Shown here piece after piece: positions 9,932-19,016 of a DNA stretch of 64,000 nucleotides. Position 1 is the first letter of the stretch; every line of letters begins with the position of its first letter. The position numbers were made by a program, and so were the translations under genes. Under the pieces are notes generated by a model, which saw nothing but the letters and a program-made list of their open reading frames with translations, did no database searches and had not been told where the DNA came from. This stretch comes from Gammaproteobacteria bacterium 39-13 (GTDB taxonomy: Bacteria; Pseudomonadota; Gammaproteobacteria; Berkiellales; Berkiellaceae): contig MKTN01000032.1 in the NCBI GenBank assembly GCA_001898235.1, positions 1 through 64,000 on the forward strand. Direction: 5' to 3'.

Positions 9932-12311
9932 CCCTAATTGTGGAAAAACCACGCTTTTTAACGCATTAACCGGCGCTTCTCAGCGTGTAGGAAATTGGGT
10001 TGGTGTTACCGTTGAAAGCAAAACTGGAAATTTTGAGAATAATGGGCAAGCATTTGAAATTATAGATTTGCCTGGCACTTATTCCCTGACTTCTATTGAA
10101 CAAGAAAAATCTCAAGATGAAACATTAACCTGTGAGTTCTTAAAAAAACAACAGTTTACATCAGTTATTAACGTCGTTGATGCTATTAATTTAGAACGCA
10201 ATTTATACTTGACCGTTCAATTATTAGAGCAAAATTTACCGGTTATTATTGCGTTAAATCGTATGGATCTAGCTGAGAAAGAAGGGCATCAGATCCAACC
10301 TGCCGTACTTGCGGCTACTTTAGGTTGCGCTTGCATTCCTCTCATTGCACGTAAAGGTGTAGGATTACAAGCACTGAAAACGACATTATCGACGGTATCA
10401 TCATACCCAAACCAGATGAATTTTCGGCTAGGCGCCGAACCCCTGAGCAACCGGAGTGTATACGAAATACATGAGGATTGCGAAGAGGGTGAAGACAACA
10501 ACGCTGAAAATTCATCTGGGAAGGGTAAAGCATTTAAAATAGATTATCCGGCTGTCATAGAAGAGCAGCTTCACCTTTTGTCAAAGGCTTATTGTGAATA
10601 TGAAAAGGTAGCAGAGGCACCACGCTATTTACTTTTGCGTTGGTTGGAAGGGGAATCCAGCCCATTGGCATTTACCCACCTTGTGCACCAATCGCAACAG
10701 CGCATTGTTGCTCAAAGCGGCCAAGAGGCAGATGTTTTGATTGCGATGACACGTTATGAGTTTATTGAGGGATTAGTGACCAAGGCTAAACAGTCATGCG
10801 CTTTCTCTTCATCTAACGTGCGTCCAATTGATCAAAACAGCCATCGTATTGATAAAATTGTTTGTCACCGTTATTTAGGCATACCCTTTTTCTTAGGGGT
10901 GATGTATGTCCTTTTCTTCTTTGCCATTAACGTGGGCGGGGCGTTCCAGGATTTTTTTGAGATAAGCTCTAATGCTTTATTTGTTGAAGGACTAAGAAGT
11001 GTCCTACAAAATTTAAATGTTCCCGGCTGGCTGATGGCATTATTAGTTTCGTTCGGAACAGGGGTAAGCACTGTTTTGACCTTTGTACCTGTTATTGGTG
11101 CTATGTTTTTAGCGCTGGCTTTCCTCGAAGATTGTGGATATATGGCACGCGCAGCATTTGTGATGGATCGCTTGATGCGGGCAATAGGGCTTCCTGGAAA
11201 ATCTTTTGTACCCATGATTGTAGGATTTGGTTGTAATGTCCCAGCCATTATGGGGATGCGAACTTTAGATAATAAGCGAGATCGTATTTTAGCCGTCATG
11301 ATGAGTCCTTTTATGTCATGTGGTGCACGTTTGGCTATCTTTACGGTATTTGTTGCGGCCTTCTTTCCAAGTGGCGGACAAAATATTGTCTTTTTGCTTT
11401 ATATTATTGGCATTGGTATGGCTGTCTTGACGGGACTTTTATTGAAAAAAACCATCTTGAAAGGAGAGGTTTCTCCTTTATTACTAGAGATGCCAAATTA
11501 CCAATGGCCTCATGCAAGATCACTTTGGTTTCACTGCTGGCACCGCTTGCGTCGTTTTGTTTTCAATGCTGGAAAGCTAATTTTGCCGGTTTGTATACTT
11601 ATTGGGGTGTTGAATAGTATCAGCATACACGGTAAGTGGTTAGACAAACCTGATAGTAGCTCTTTACTATCAACTGTGGGGCAAAAAATAGTGCCTGTGT
11701 TTGAGCCACTTGGGATTGAAAAGGAAAATTGGCCCGCTGCGGTGGGGTTGTTGACAGGAATTTTAGCGAAAGAAGTTGTGATTGGTACGCTCAATTCTCT
11801 TTATTCACAACCTGCTATGGAGCATGCTCAAGTGTTGCCGTCATTTAATTTGGCGGAGCGCCTTAAAGAAGCTTGCCTAACTATCCCTGCAAATTTAGCT
11901 GATCTAAGCCGCGCTTGGCAAAATCCTGTTGCGGCAGGTTCTCCAGAAGAGCAGCTAGAACATCATGCCTATGGCGAAATGATTAAACGTTTTAATAGCC
12001 AAGCTAATGCGTTTGCTTATCTCTTGTTTGTGCTTTTGTATTTCCCTTGTGTATCGGCAACTGCTGCGATGGTGCGTGAAGTACAAAAAGGTTGGGCTAT
12101 GTTTTCTGTTTGTTGGACCACAGGGCTTGCTTATGCACTAGCCGTTATTTATTACCAATGTGCTACTTTTGCGTTGCACCCCATGCAATCTAGTTTATGG
12201 GTAGCAATATGGTTAGTGATTGGGGTGATGACAGTGCTGGGGATCCGCTATTATGGTCGGGTATTCTTGCCAAGGGTACTTCCTACGCCTATTGTACTTA
12301 GGACATCATGA
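9858..12311 (+). CDS. feoB: Ferrous iron transporter FeoB
   Basis: FeoB is the inner-membrane ferrous iron transporter with an N-terminal G-protein domain. It shows G1 GNPNCGKTT, G3 DLPG and G4 NRMD, followed by the two Gate domains with the PFMSCGARL motif (about residue 480) and a hydrophobic C-terminal half. The product is about 817 residues, slightly longer than E. coli FeoB. The start is uncertain: TTG 9852, ATG 9858 and ATG 9864 are all in frame; I chose 9858 because AGAAG lies six bases upstream. No feoC is visible. Confidence 0.95.
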   Translation: MPMATPSNKITHQTPVQLTLALVGNPNCGKTTLFNALTGASQRVGNWVGVTVESKTGNFENNGQAFEIIDLPGTYSLTSIEQEKSQDETLTCEFLKKQQFTSVINVVDAINLERNLYLTVQLLEQNLPVIIALNRMDLAEKEGHQIQPAVLAATLGCACIPLIARKGVGLQALKTTLSTVSSYPNQMNFRLGAEPLSNRSVYEIHEDCEEGEDNNAENSSGKGKAFKIDYPAVIEEQLHLLSKAYCEYEKVAEAPRYLLLRWLEGESSPLAFTHLVHQSQQRIVAQSGQEADVLIAMTRYEFIEGLVTKAKQSCAFSSSNVRPIDQNSHRIDKIVCHRYLGIPFFLGVMYVLFFFAINVGGAFQDFFEISSNALFVEGLRSVLQNLNVPGWLMALLVSFGTGVSTVLTFVPVIGAMFLALAFLEDCGYMARAAFVMDRLMRAIGLPGKSFVPMIVGFGCNVPAIMGMRTLDNKRDRILAVMMSPFMSCGARLAIFTVFVAAFFPSGGQNIVFLLYIIGIGMAVLTGLLLKKTILKGEVSPLLLEMPNYQWPHARSLWFHCWHRLRRFVFNAGKLILPVCILIGVLNSISIHGKWLDKPDSSSLLSTVGQKIVPVFEPLGIEKENWPAAVGLLTGILAKEVVIGTLNSLYSQPAMEHAQVLPSFNLAERLKEACLTIPANLADLSRAWQNPVAAGSPEEQLEHHAYGEMIKRFNSQANAFAYLLFVLLYFPCVSATAAMVREVQKGWAMFSVCWTTGLAYALAVIYYQCATFALHPMQSSLWVAIWLVIGVMTVLGIRYYGRVFLPRVLPTPIVLRTS

Positions 12312-13165
12312 CACATAGCACTTCTATTCTTAAATGCCCACACTGTGGCATTGTACTCTTGGAAAAAGAAAAACATTATGTTTGCGAAAACCAGCATCTT
12401 TTTGATAAAGCTCGTCAGGGCTATGTCAATTTATTGGTGGTAAATCAAAAAAAATCAGCAGATCCTGGCGATAATAAAGAAATGATCCAAAGTCGCGCTG
12501 ATTTTTTAAATAAAGATTACTATTGGCCTCTAGCAAATACGCTGAATACACTTGTTGAGAAAAATATCAGCGATACATTTCCTTTACATATTGCAGATAT
12601 AGGGTGTGGGGAAGGGTATTACTTACGCAAATTAAAATCACATTTTTCTTCAGCATCACCACACCATTATTATGGTGTGGATATCTCCAAAGAAGCTATT
12701 CGAAAAGCAGCTACGACTAGTAAGGAAATAGCGTGGTTTGTGAATAGCGTCATTGCATTACCTTTTTTAAGTGGATCGCAAGATATCCTGCTTTCTGTTT
12801 TTGCACCTGCTGACTTTGTTGAATTCAGTAGGGTACTCAAACCATCTGGATGCTTAGTGGTTTGTAGTCCCCAAGAGAATCATTTGATTGAATTACGAGA
12901 GAGCTTGTTCAGCACTGTAACAGCAATTGGACAAGAAGGGATGATGGAGGTTAAAGCAGGGGAGCATTTTAACCTAGAAGAAACCTTACCACTGCAGTTT
13001 AATTGTGAGTTAAACACCAAAAAAGATATTAAAAATTTACTCACCATGACACCTTTTTATTTTAAATCCTCACGCGAACAACAAGCGAAGGTACTAGCCT
13101 TAGAAAAACTGCATTTAACAGTGGATGTAAATTTTTGGGTATTTAGAAAGAAAGGATCTACCTAA
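12308..13165 (+). CDS. rlmA: 23S rRNA (guanine-N1)-methyltransferase RlmA
   Basis: RlmA(I) methylates G745 of 23S rRNA with S-adenosylmethionine. The 285-residue protein starts with the zinc site CPHC...C...H (C10, C13, C26, H30), then GYVNLL, and the SAM motif IADIGCGEGYYL around residue 95. Resistance-type RlmA(II) paralogues share this layout, so the exact target base is family-level inference. It overlaps the feoB stop by four bases, an unusual partner for the feo operon. Confidence 0.88.
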   Translation: MTHSTSILKCPHCGIVLLEKEKHYVCENQHLFDKARQGYVNLLVVNQKKSADPGDNKEMIQSRADFLNKDYYWPLANTLNTLVEKNISDTFPLHIADIGCGEGYYLRKLKSHFSSASPHHYYGVDISKEAIRKAATTSKEIAWFVNSVIALPFLSGSQDILLSVFAPADFVEFSRVLKPSGCLVVCSPQENHLIELRESLFSTVTAIGQEGMMEVKAGEHFNLEETLPLQFNCELNTKKDIKNLLTMTPFYFKSSREQQAKVLALEKLHLTVDVNFWVFRKKGST

Positions 13166-13191
13166 CTTATAATCTTCGCATCTGAGACAAA

Positions 13192-13226
13192 AAAATGGGG
13201 CTTGCTAGCCCCATTTTCATTTTTAG
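13192..13226. terminator. Bidirectional rho-independent terminator
   Basis: AAAATGGGGC, loop TTGCTA, then GCCCCATTTT forms a strong hairpin with A-runs on one side and T-runs on the other. It sits between the convergent rlmA and HU-like genes and can stop transcription from both. Confidence 0.88.
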
Positions 13227-13242
13227 ACACGTTGGTTCTTGA

Positions 13243-13719
13243 TTAAGAAGCCATTGCTTTAAGTTGTTTTAAAGCACGGATTTTAACGCGACGGCTAGCA
13301 GGTTTTGCTTTAAACATCATCGTTTCACCGGTAAAAGGATTAACGCCTTGACGAGCTTTGGTAGCAGGTTTCTTGATCACTTGGATCTTGAACATACCAG
13401 GCCAAGAGAAGGATTCTGGACCGGATTTTTGAAGATGTGCGTCGATGATGTGAGCAATGGTTTCCATCACAGCGACGACTTCTTTTCTAGCGATACCGGT
13501 ACGGCTCGTAATTTCAGCAATAAATTCAGATTTGCTGAAAGGCTTACGACCTACTGATACGGGGCCGGCTTTTTTAGCAGGAGCAGCTGCTGGTTTAGCA
13601 GTGCGTTTAACCGCTGCTTTCTTAACTGCACGTTTAGCCGCTTTGGGGGCTTTACGAGCAGCAACTTTCTTAGCGGGTTTGCGTTTTGCTTTAGCAGCGG
13701 ATTTTTTACGGGCAACCAT
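13243..13719 (-). CDS. HU-family DNA-binding protein with histone H1-like lysine-rich tail
   Basis: A 158-residue protein in two parts. Residues 1-58 are a disordered Lys/Ala/Arg/Pro-rich tail resembling histone H1 or Hc1 repeats (KKVAARK, KAAKRAVKKAAVKR). Residues 60-158 are an HU/IHF domain with SKSEFIAEI, the dimer helices and the DNA-binding arm containing VNPFTGE. It is likely a nucleoid-compacting protein. AAGGAGA lies eight bases before the ATG. The tail is unlike standard HU (about 90 residues) but such fusions are known in several bacterial lineages. Confidence 0.85.
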   Translation of the reverse strand: MVARKKSAAKAKRKPAKKVAARKAPKAAKRAVKKAAVKRTAKPAAAPAKKAGPVSVGRKPFSKSEFIAEITSRTGIARKEVVAVMETIAHIIDAHLQKSGPESFSWPGMFKIQVIKKPATKARQGVNPFTGETMMFKAKPASRRVKIRALKQLKAMAS

Positions 13720-14093
13720 TTATGTACTCTCCTTAGTCACACTCAGAATTTCTTATGCTTTCCACTTTGCTTTTATCTTGCCTACGCTATCGTCTCGGCG
13801 CGACTATAATCAAACTGGTCACGGCATATACTCTTTGCATTCTTTGCCTTAGAGTATTTTTACGCTACAAAGATAGCATACTTTTTGGCAAATGGTACAC
13901 TCTTCCCATTTTGGCTTTAGCCGCTGCTGGCTGTGCTTTCGCAGCAGTCGTGTTATTACTACATACACTCCTGCCCGCTCTTCGCAAATGCTTCGGCTGT
14001 CCTAGTAATTGGGTCCGCCGTCGCCTAGTGCATAGGCGGATTGCTCCTCGCTTGTCGCGTTGCCTAAAGCCAAAATTGAGTATAGTCGAATGA
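13720..14093. other. Intergenic region between the HU-like gene and glcF
   Basis: This 374-bp region holds the HU-like gene's ribosome binding site and, presumably, its leftward promoter in the first about 170 bases. A copy of the ERIC-like repeat fills the rest (13896-14085) and lies directly against the 3' end of glcF. Open frames here (up to 131 codons) are accidental. Confidence 0.6.
13896..14085. repeat. ERIC-like inverted repeat element (copy A1)
   Basis: About 190 bp. The left end TACACTCTTCCCATTTTGGC and right end GCCAAAATTGAGTATAG are inverted copies of each other. The interior includes ACATACACTCCTGCCCGCTC, shared in variant form with copies at 17126, 37821, 50459, 50581 and 52668. 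It is longer than copy A2 because of an inserted hairpin (GCCTAGTGCATAGGC). No coding potential. Confidence 0.75.
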
Positions 14094-15392
14094 TTAAAAA
14101 CCTAATGCTCGAGCTAACAAAATAACTGGATGGCCTAAAGTGATAGCAGGGTTTCGGGTTTTCAATTGTTTTTGAAGGTGCAAAGCACACCCAATATTGG
14201 AGGTTGCTATATAATCTACTTGAATGTCATCTAGCTCTGAAAGTAGTTGTTTTGCTAAAGGTTCTGCGAGATCAGGATGATCTAACATATAGGTGCCTGC
14301 CGCTCCACAACATTGTGTTGAACGAAAGGATTTCCAGGTTAATTCAGGTATGCGCGCCAAGAGCTGTTCTGGATCGGCCGTTGATTTTAAGACATTTCGT
14401 CGTGTGCAGGGAGTATGCAACATGACTCGTAATGGTAATGGTTTGGGAATAACACTTAAGGGCCATTCATGGTGTTGTATGAATGTCACGATATCCATGA
14501 CTTTATGAGAAAACGAGCTAAGATCTGTTGCATCTTCTAAATTAGTATCTGAACTAAAATGTGTAGCATATTCTTGAAGTACAGCACTACAACCAGTTGC
14601 TGTGGTAATGACGTAATCTACCTTTTTTGTTATTCCCATTAATGCTTGATTGTTTTGCTTTGCAAGATGATACGCTTGGGCCATGTCTCCAGCATGCGAA
14701 GCAATGGCCCCACAACAGGTTTGGCTAGAAGGAATATAAACATCCATCCCAAGATGGCGAAGCACGTAAATGCTAGCGGCTAATGTTTCTTGATCACACA
14801 ATGAGCTGATGCAGCCAGTGAAAAGCATGACACTACCGCGCTCAGTCCCTATAGCAGCGTAATGGGGTTGAAAATGATACGGCTTGGAGACACCACTAAG
14901 TAAATTATCAAGTGAGCTTAAACCGAATAATGACGGTAATTTAACAAAACGTGCTAAACGTCGCAGGCCAGATTTATCAAGACCCCATAAAAGCCAATGC
15001 AAGGCCCGTAATAATGAAGGCTTTGTGGCTATCCAACTTAAAAAGCGCGTGGTGAAAGGAGTTTTTGGTAATGGGCCTTTGCTTGGCAACTGCTTTAATA
15101 ATGTTCTGCCAAAAGTGAGCAATTGACCATACTCTACATGTGCAGGACAGACGCGTTCGCAAGCACGACATCCCAAGCACTGATCAAGATGCGTTTGCGC
15201 TTTTTCGCTCAGCGGTAGCTTTTCTTGTGCTAAGGCTTGAAATAACGCAATTCTGCCGCGAGGCGATTCATTCTCGTCCTTGGTAAGCAGGTAAGTTGGG
15301 CAATGTGGAAGACATAGTGCGCATTTCACGCATTGGCTAGCATAGTCAGAAACGGTTTGAGCCAGTTTGGAAGAGGATTCTTTGTGTTCCAT
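14094..15392 (-). CDS. glcF: Glycolate oxidase iron-sulfur subunit GlcF
   Basis: GlcF passes electrons from glycolate oxidation to the respiratory chain. The protein (about 432 residues) has two [4Fe-4S] motifs, CVKCALCLPHC and CLGCRACERVC, in the first 100 residues, and two CCG domains containing SSQTCCGA and STQCCGAAG. I chose the ATG at 15392 over an upstream TTG (15416) that would add eight residues. glcD lies 22 kb away (37970-39355) and glcE is not in the window, so the usual glcDEF operon is broken up. Related LutA/YkgE-type proteins are shorter. Confidence 0.85.
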   Translation of the reverse strand: MEHKESSSKLAQTVSDYASQCVKCALCLPHCPTYLLTKDENESPRGRIALFQALAQEKLPLSEKAQTHLDQCLGCRACERVCPAHVEYGQLLTFGRTLLKQLPSKGPLPKTPFTTRFLSWIATKPSLLRALHWLLWGLDKSGLRRLARFVKLPSLFGLSSLDNLLSGVSKPYHFQPHYAAIGTERGSVMLFTGCISSLCDQETLAASIYVLRHLGMDVYIPSSQTCCGAIASHAGDMAQAYHLAKQNNQALMGITKKVDYVITTATGCSAVLQEYATHFSSDTNLEDATDLSSFSHKVMDIVTFIQHHEWPLSVIPKPLPLRVMLHTPCTRRNVLKSTADPEQLLARIPELTWKSFRSTQCCGAAGTYMLDHPDLAEPLAKQLLSELDDIQVDYIATSNIGCALHLQKQLKTRNPAITLGHPVILLARALGF

Positions 15393-15533
15393 CAGATGGT
15401 GCCCAATATGGTACAATAAGAATCAGTAGAATATCATACTCAGCTTAGTTTGTTTTGCAGATTGTAGTGAAGAATGAGTAGTAAAGCATAAAAGCAAACT
15501 GGGAAGAGTATACCGCATTTTTGGTGATTAACT

Positions 15534-15866
15534 GTGGGCTATTTTCAATACCAACTCTTTTTTTGTACAAATTTGCGTAAAAGCGGCAAGCGTTGCTGTG
15601 CCGACGGAAATGCTGAAGCACTTCGAGATTATGCTAAACAGAAATTAAAAAAACTTGGTATACATCGAGCTGGTGCTTGTCGCACCAATACTTGTAGCTG
15701 TTTAGATCGCTGTGAGGATGGTCCAGTGTTAGTTATCTACCCAGAAGGGGTGTGGTATACCTATAAAACGACGCAGGATATAGATGATATTATTGAGCAG
15801 CATATTTTGAAGGGAGAGGTAGTAGAACGTCTAAAGCTCTCTTCAGAGCCGCCGGGTAAGAATTAA
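15534..15866 (+). CDS. Thioredoxin-fold [2Fe-2S] ferredoxin-like protein
   Basis: A 110-residue protein of the COG3411 type, with a thioredoxin-like [2Fe-2S] fold. The pattern FFCTNLRKSGKRCC...ACRTNTCSCLDRCEDGPVLVIYPEGVWY has the cysteines placed as in the family. Its partner is unknown. The start is a GTG at 15534 with a weak ribosome binding site; it is chosen because homologues begin with a similar xYFxxxxFFC. It runs opposite to glcF and downstream lies repeat copy B2. Confidence 0.8.
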   Translation: MGYFQYQLFFCTNLRKSGKRCCADGNAEALRDYAKQKLKKLGIHRAGACRTNTCSCLDRCEDGPVLVIYPEGVWYTYKTTQDIDDIIEQHILKGEVVERLKLSSEPPGKN

Positions 15867-15870
15867 TTTT

Positions 15871-15985
15871 TCTTATCTCCTATCCCTTTTGGGGAAAGAG
15901 TGAGGGTGAGGGGAATAATTTCTAAGACCTTCATCCTAGCCTTCTTTCGTAAATGGGAGAAAGAACAGGAAAGAGAATGCCCTAA
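15871..15985. repeat. Degenerate CCCTCTCCCG-family repeat (copy B2)
   Basis: A decayed copy: CCCTTTTGGGGAAAGAGTGA followed by GGGTGAGGGG, then CTAAGACCTTCATCCTAGCC, which matches the left end of copy B1. It lies between the ferredoxin-like gene and the rplM promoter region. Confidence 0.5.
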
Positions 15986-16014
15986 TATCTTGAAATTTCT
16001 ACTTAAAAATACAA

Positions 16015-16038
16015 TTAATTAGTTTTTTAACTAATTAA
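16015..16038. repeat. AT-rich perfect inverted repeat
   Basis: TTAATTAGTT, spacer TTTT, AACTAATTAA: a 10-bp perfect stem about 80 bases upstream of the rplM promoter. It may end transcription from upstream or bind a regulator; neither can be shown from the sequence. Confidence 0.5.
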
Positions 16039-16095
16039 AAAACATGTTTTCTCGCAAGTTTTTTGCGCAATTGCAACGAAATAAGTGAAGATCCA

Positions 16096-16124
16096 TTGTC
16101 ACTGGTGAAGGGGTTTTGTATAAT
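16096..16124 (+). promoter_or_regulatory. Sigma-70 promoter of rplM-rpsI
   Basis: TTGTCA (16096-16101), 17-bp spacer, TATAAT (16119-16124). The -10 is a perfect consensus. Transcription would start near 16131, leaving a leader of about 40 bases before rplM. Confidence 0.85.
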
Positions 16125-16169
16125 TCGCCAACTTTGAGAGTTGATTTTCCCTTGGGAGTACCCGGTTAT

Positions 16170-16598
16170 ATGAAAACCTACGTCGCGAAACCTCATGAAA
16201 TTAGACGCGATTGGTTTATTGTGGATGCTAAAACCATGCCTATAGGCCGTATTGCATCACGTGTTGCGGCTATCTTACGCGGTAAGCACAAAACCATTTT
16301 TACCCCTCATGAAGACACAGGTGATGCCGTTATTATCATCAATGCGGCTGAAGTTCAGGCAACGGGTAAAAAAGAAAAAACAAAGATTTATCACCACCAT
16401 ACAGGTTATCCTGGTGGGATTAAGTCCGTTACCTTAGAGAAAATGCGTGGAAAAAATCCAGAGCGTATTCTTCAGTTAGCCATTAAGCGCATGCTTCCTA
16501 AAGGTCCTTTGGGAAGAAAAATGTTTAAGAAATTGTGGGTATACGCTGGTGCTGAACATCCTCACCAAGCGCAGCAACCCAAAGAATTAGCGTTTTAA
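16170..16598 (+). CDS. rplM: 50S ribosomal protein L13
   Basis: L13 (uL13) is an early-binding large-subunit protein. The 142-residue product from ATG 16170 aligns end to end with the E. coli protein, beginning MKTYVAKP and including [14 protein letters not shown] and [16 protein letters not shown]. An upstream in-frame ATG at 16116 lies inside the -10 region of the promoter and is rejected. A GGGAG ribosome binding site precedes 16170. Confidence 0.97.
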   Translation: MKTYVAKPHEIRRDWFIVDAKTMPIGRIASRVAAILRGKHKTIFTPHEDTGDAVIIINAAEVQATGKKEKTKIYHHHTGYPGGIKSVTLEKMRGKNPERILQLAIKRMLPKGPLGRKMFKKLWVYAGAEHPHQAQQPKELAF

Positions 16599-16620
16599 TC
16601 TTAATAATTGGTAGCAAGGC

Positions 16621-17073
16621 ATGACAACAAAACAAAATTATGGAACTGGGCGGCGCAAAACTTGCCGTGCTCGCGTGTATTTAAAGCGAGGAACCGGCAA
16701 GATCACAATTAATGACCGCACCTTAGAAGAATATTTTGGTGGTCGTAAAGCTGCTCACATGATCGTAAAACAGCCCTTGGCGTTGTTAGGGTTAGAGCAA
16801 AAATTCGATGTTAATGTTAACGTCTGCGGCAGTGGTCCTATGGGACAAGCTGGTGCAATTCGTCATGGGATTACCCGTGCGCTATTGCAATACGACGAAG
16901 AAGGTTTTGTGAAAGACGAAAGTGATGAAGGAGAAGGCGGCGCTACTGGTGCTCAATCTTTCCGTCGTACCCTCCGTAAAGCTGGCTTTGTCACTCGTGA
17001 TCCTCGTGAAGTTGAACGTAAGAAAGTGGGTCACCGTAAAGCTCGTAAAGTGGAACAATACTCAAAACGTTAA
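16621..17073 (+). CDS. rpsI: 30S ribosomal protein S9 with an acidic insertion
   Basis: S9 (uS9) places its C-terminal tail near the P-site tRNA. The 150-residue product has the family motifs [28 protein letters not shown] and the basic end [19 protein letters not shown] followed by YSKR. About 19 extra residues, acidic and Gly-rich (residues 94-112, [13 protein letters not shown]), separate the YDE of the first part from [12 protein letters not shown]. coli S9 is 130 residues long. The insertion is in frame and the rest is intact, so a functional protein is expected. Confidence 0.97.
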   Translation: MTTKQNYGTGRRKTCRARVYLKRGTGKITINDRTLEEYFGGRKAAHMIVKQPLALLGLEQKFDVNVNVCGSGPMGQAGAIRHGITRALLQYDEEGFVKDESDEGEGGATGAQSFRRTLRKAGFVTRDPREVERKKVGHRKARKVEQYSKR

Positions 17074-17087
17074 TTGTTCATACTTCG

Positions 17088-17115
17088 AAAAAGGCGGCTC
17101 CAGGCCGCCTTTTTC
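17088..17115 (+). terminator. Rho-independent terminator after rpsI
   Basis: GAAAAAGGCGGCTCC then AGGCCGCCTTTTTC: an AAAAAGGCGGC/GCCGCCTTTTT hairpin followed by T residues, 15 bases after the rpsI stop codon. The A-run also permits leftward termination. Confidence 0.92.
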
Positions 17116-17125
17116 ATTTGTAGCC

Positions 17126-17248
17126 ACACTCTTCCCATTTTTGCTTTATGCGTTGTTGGCAGCGCTCTTCGCAACAGTCATGTATTTTGCATACACTCCT
17201 GTCGCTCATCGCTTGCCGCCTAGCCTAAAGCAAAAATGGTTTGAGTGT
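17126..17248. repeat. ERIC-like inverted repeat element (copy A2)
   Basis: A 123-bp copy, the cleanest of the family. The left end ACACTCTTCCCATTTTTGCT is the inverse of the right end AGCAAAAATGGTTTGAGTGT, with few mismatches. The interior has TATTTTGCATACACTCCTGT and GCTTGCCGCC. Confidence 0.8.
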
Positions 17249-17335
17249 AATAACTTGGTTAGCTTTATAATTTGATGCTAAAATACCAAATGCCCGCCTT
17301 TTTTAAAAATTTATGACTGTAGAGAGAACCGAGCG

Positions 17336-18952
17336 ATGATCGCTTTCAAAGAATTATCCATGCATTACGGATCAAAATTGCTCTTTGATGAGGTGAACTT
17401 ATTATTATTGAATAATAGGCGCTATGCGATAGTCGGGGCGAATGGTTCTGGTAAAAGTACTTTATTGCGTTTACTTATGGAAGATGAAACCCCAAGCTTG
17501 GGTGAAATTACCACGCCTAAAGGCATGAATATTGGCTGGGTAAATCAGGATCATTTTCGTTATGAAAATAATCGCGTCTTGGATGTTGTGATCCAAGGAA
17601 AGGCTGATCTGTGGAAGGCATTTGAAGAAAAGGAAGCGTTATTGCAAGGCGAATGGGATGATAAAGCCGCACAGCGCTTTACCGAATTAGAAGAAATTAT
17701 TGCGCACCATGATGGCTATATGGCTGAAGGGTTAGCGCATACTTTATTGGAAGGATTGGGGATCCCGCTTATCAATCATGAAAAACCGCTTTCTTATTTA
17801 TCGGGCGGTTACAAAATGCGTGTTTTGTTAGCACAAGCCTTATTTGGTAATCCTGAAATTTTATTGCTCGACGAACCGACTAATCACTTAGATATGATGA
17901 CCATTTGTTGGTTAGAAGAATATTTGATTAATAATTTTAAGGGATTATTACTGTTTGTATCGCATGATATTAAATTTTTAAACAGTGTTGCGACCAGTAT
18001 TTTGGATATTGATTATGGCGAAATCCGAGAATATCCAGGCAACTACGAGAATTTTATCGAGAAAAAGAAAGAGATCATGACGCAAAAGCTTCAGGAAAAA
18101 AAGAACCTGGAGGATAAAGTGGCCAGTATGCAACGCTTTGTTGAGCGATTTAAAGCGAAGGCTTCTAAAGCAAGGCAAGCCAGATCGCGAATGAAAATGA
18201 TTGATAAGATTGAATTACCTGATATTAAACAATCCTCTAGAGTAAGCCCTGCATTTGATTTTCAATGTAGAAGACCTTCGGGTAAGCAAGTGCTAACTGT
18301 CTCTCAATTGGCTAAAGCATTTGGTCCTAAACAGGTATTGTCTAATGTCGATATTAAAGTGAATCGCGGCGAAAAAATTGCCATTATTGGTCCGAATGGG
18401 ATCGGCAAATCTACCCTGCTTAAAATAACTTTAGGTTTATTGGCCCAAGATAATGGCGATGTAGAATGGGGTTATGAAACGCAAATAGCCTATTTTGCTC
18501 AGGATCATCACGATCAGCTAAGTGAAAACATTAGTGTTTTTGAATGGCTTTGTCAAAATGCAGATGGCGAAACCTCCGTTCGAGTGCGTCAGATGTTAGG
18601 GCAAGTGTTGTTTACCAAAGATGAAGCAGAAAAAAATATTTCAAGCATCAGCGGTGGTGAGGCGGGCCGGTTATTATTAGCAAAGATCATGTTACAAAAG
18701 CCTAACGTTTTGATCATGGACGAACCCACTAACCACTTAGATGTTGAAAGTATTGAAACATTGACTAAAGCATTACAAAATTATCAGGGCACTTTGCTTT
18801 TAGTGAGCCATGATAGGCATTTTGTGAATAATGTAACAACGCGCGTCATTGCACTCACCCATAAAGGCGTAAAAGATTTTAAAGGTAATTATGAAGAGTA
18901 TTTAAAATATTATCAGGAAGATTATTTAAACGTCGATTTTGTCGCTGGGTAG
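17336..18952 (+). CDS. ybiT: ABC-F family ATPase YbiT-like
   Basis: A 538-residue soluble ABC-F protein with two ATPase domains and no membrane part. Domain 1 has GANGSGKST (about residue 34) and YLSGGYKMRVLLAQAL; domain 2 has GPNGIGKST (about 354) and SISGGEAGRLLLAK; both have LDEPTNHLD or MDEPTNHLD. They are joined by a charged linker (residues 235-290) rich in Lys, Arg and Gln. ABC-F proteins bind the ribosomal E-site; YbiT is the best match by length and sequence feel, with Uup and EttA as alternatives. Confidence 0.88.
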   Translation: MIAFKELSMHYGSKLLFDEVNLLLLNNRRYAIVGANGSGKSTLLRLLMEDETPSLGEITTPKGMNIGWVNQDHFRYENNRVLDVVIQGKADLWKAFEEKEALLQGEWDDKAAQRFTELEEIIAHHDGYMAEGLAHTLLEGLGIPLINHEKPLSYLSGGYKMRVLLAQALFGNPEILLLDEPTNHLDMMTICWLEEYLINNFKGLLLFVSHDIKFLNSVATSILDIDYGEIREYPGNYENFIEKKKEIMTQKLQEKKNLEDKVASMQRFVERFKAKASKARQARSRMKMIDKIELPDIKQSSRVSPAFDFQCRRPSGKQVLTVSQLAKAFGPKQVLSNVDIKVNRGEKIAIIGPNGIGKSTLLKITLGLLAQDNGDVEWGYETQIAYFAQDHHDQLSENISVFEWLCQNADGETSVRVRQMLGQVLFTKDEAEKNISSISGGEAGRLLLAKIMLQKPNVLIMDEPTNHLDVESIETLTKALQNYQGTLLLVSHDRHFVNNVTTRVIALTHKGVKDFKGNYEEYLKYYQEDYLNVDFVAG

Positions 18953-18988
18953 GTGGTAAAGTAATCGCTTGTCTCTTCTTTATAAAAT

Positions 18989-19016
18989 CTGCACATAAAG
19001 TATTTTTTATGTGCAG
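18989..19016. terminator. Hairpin downstream of ybiT, probable terminator
   Basis: CTGCACATAAA and TTTATGTGCAG form an 11-bp stem around a short loop, 36 bases after the ybiT stop. There is no long T-run directly after it, so termination may be weak. Confidence 0.55.

Noticed and set aside
13457-13852. 131-codon open frame opposite the HU-like gene
   Set aside because: It is the antisense of the Lys/Ala-rich tail and continues into the intergenic region; the compositional bias keeps the frame open and there is no ribosome binding site.
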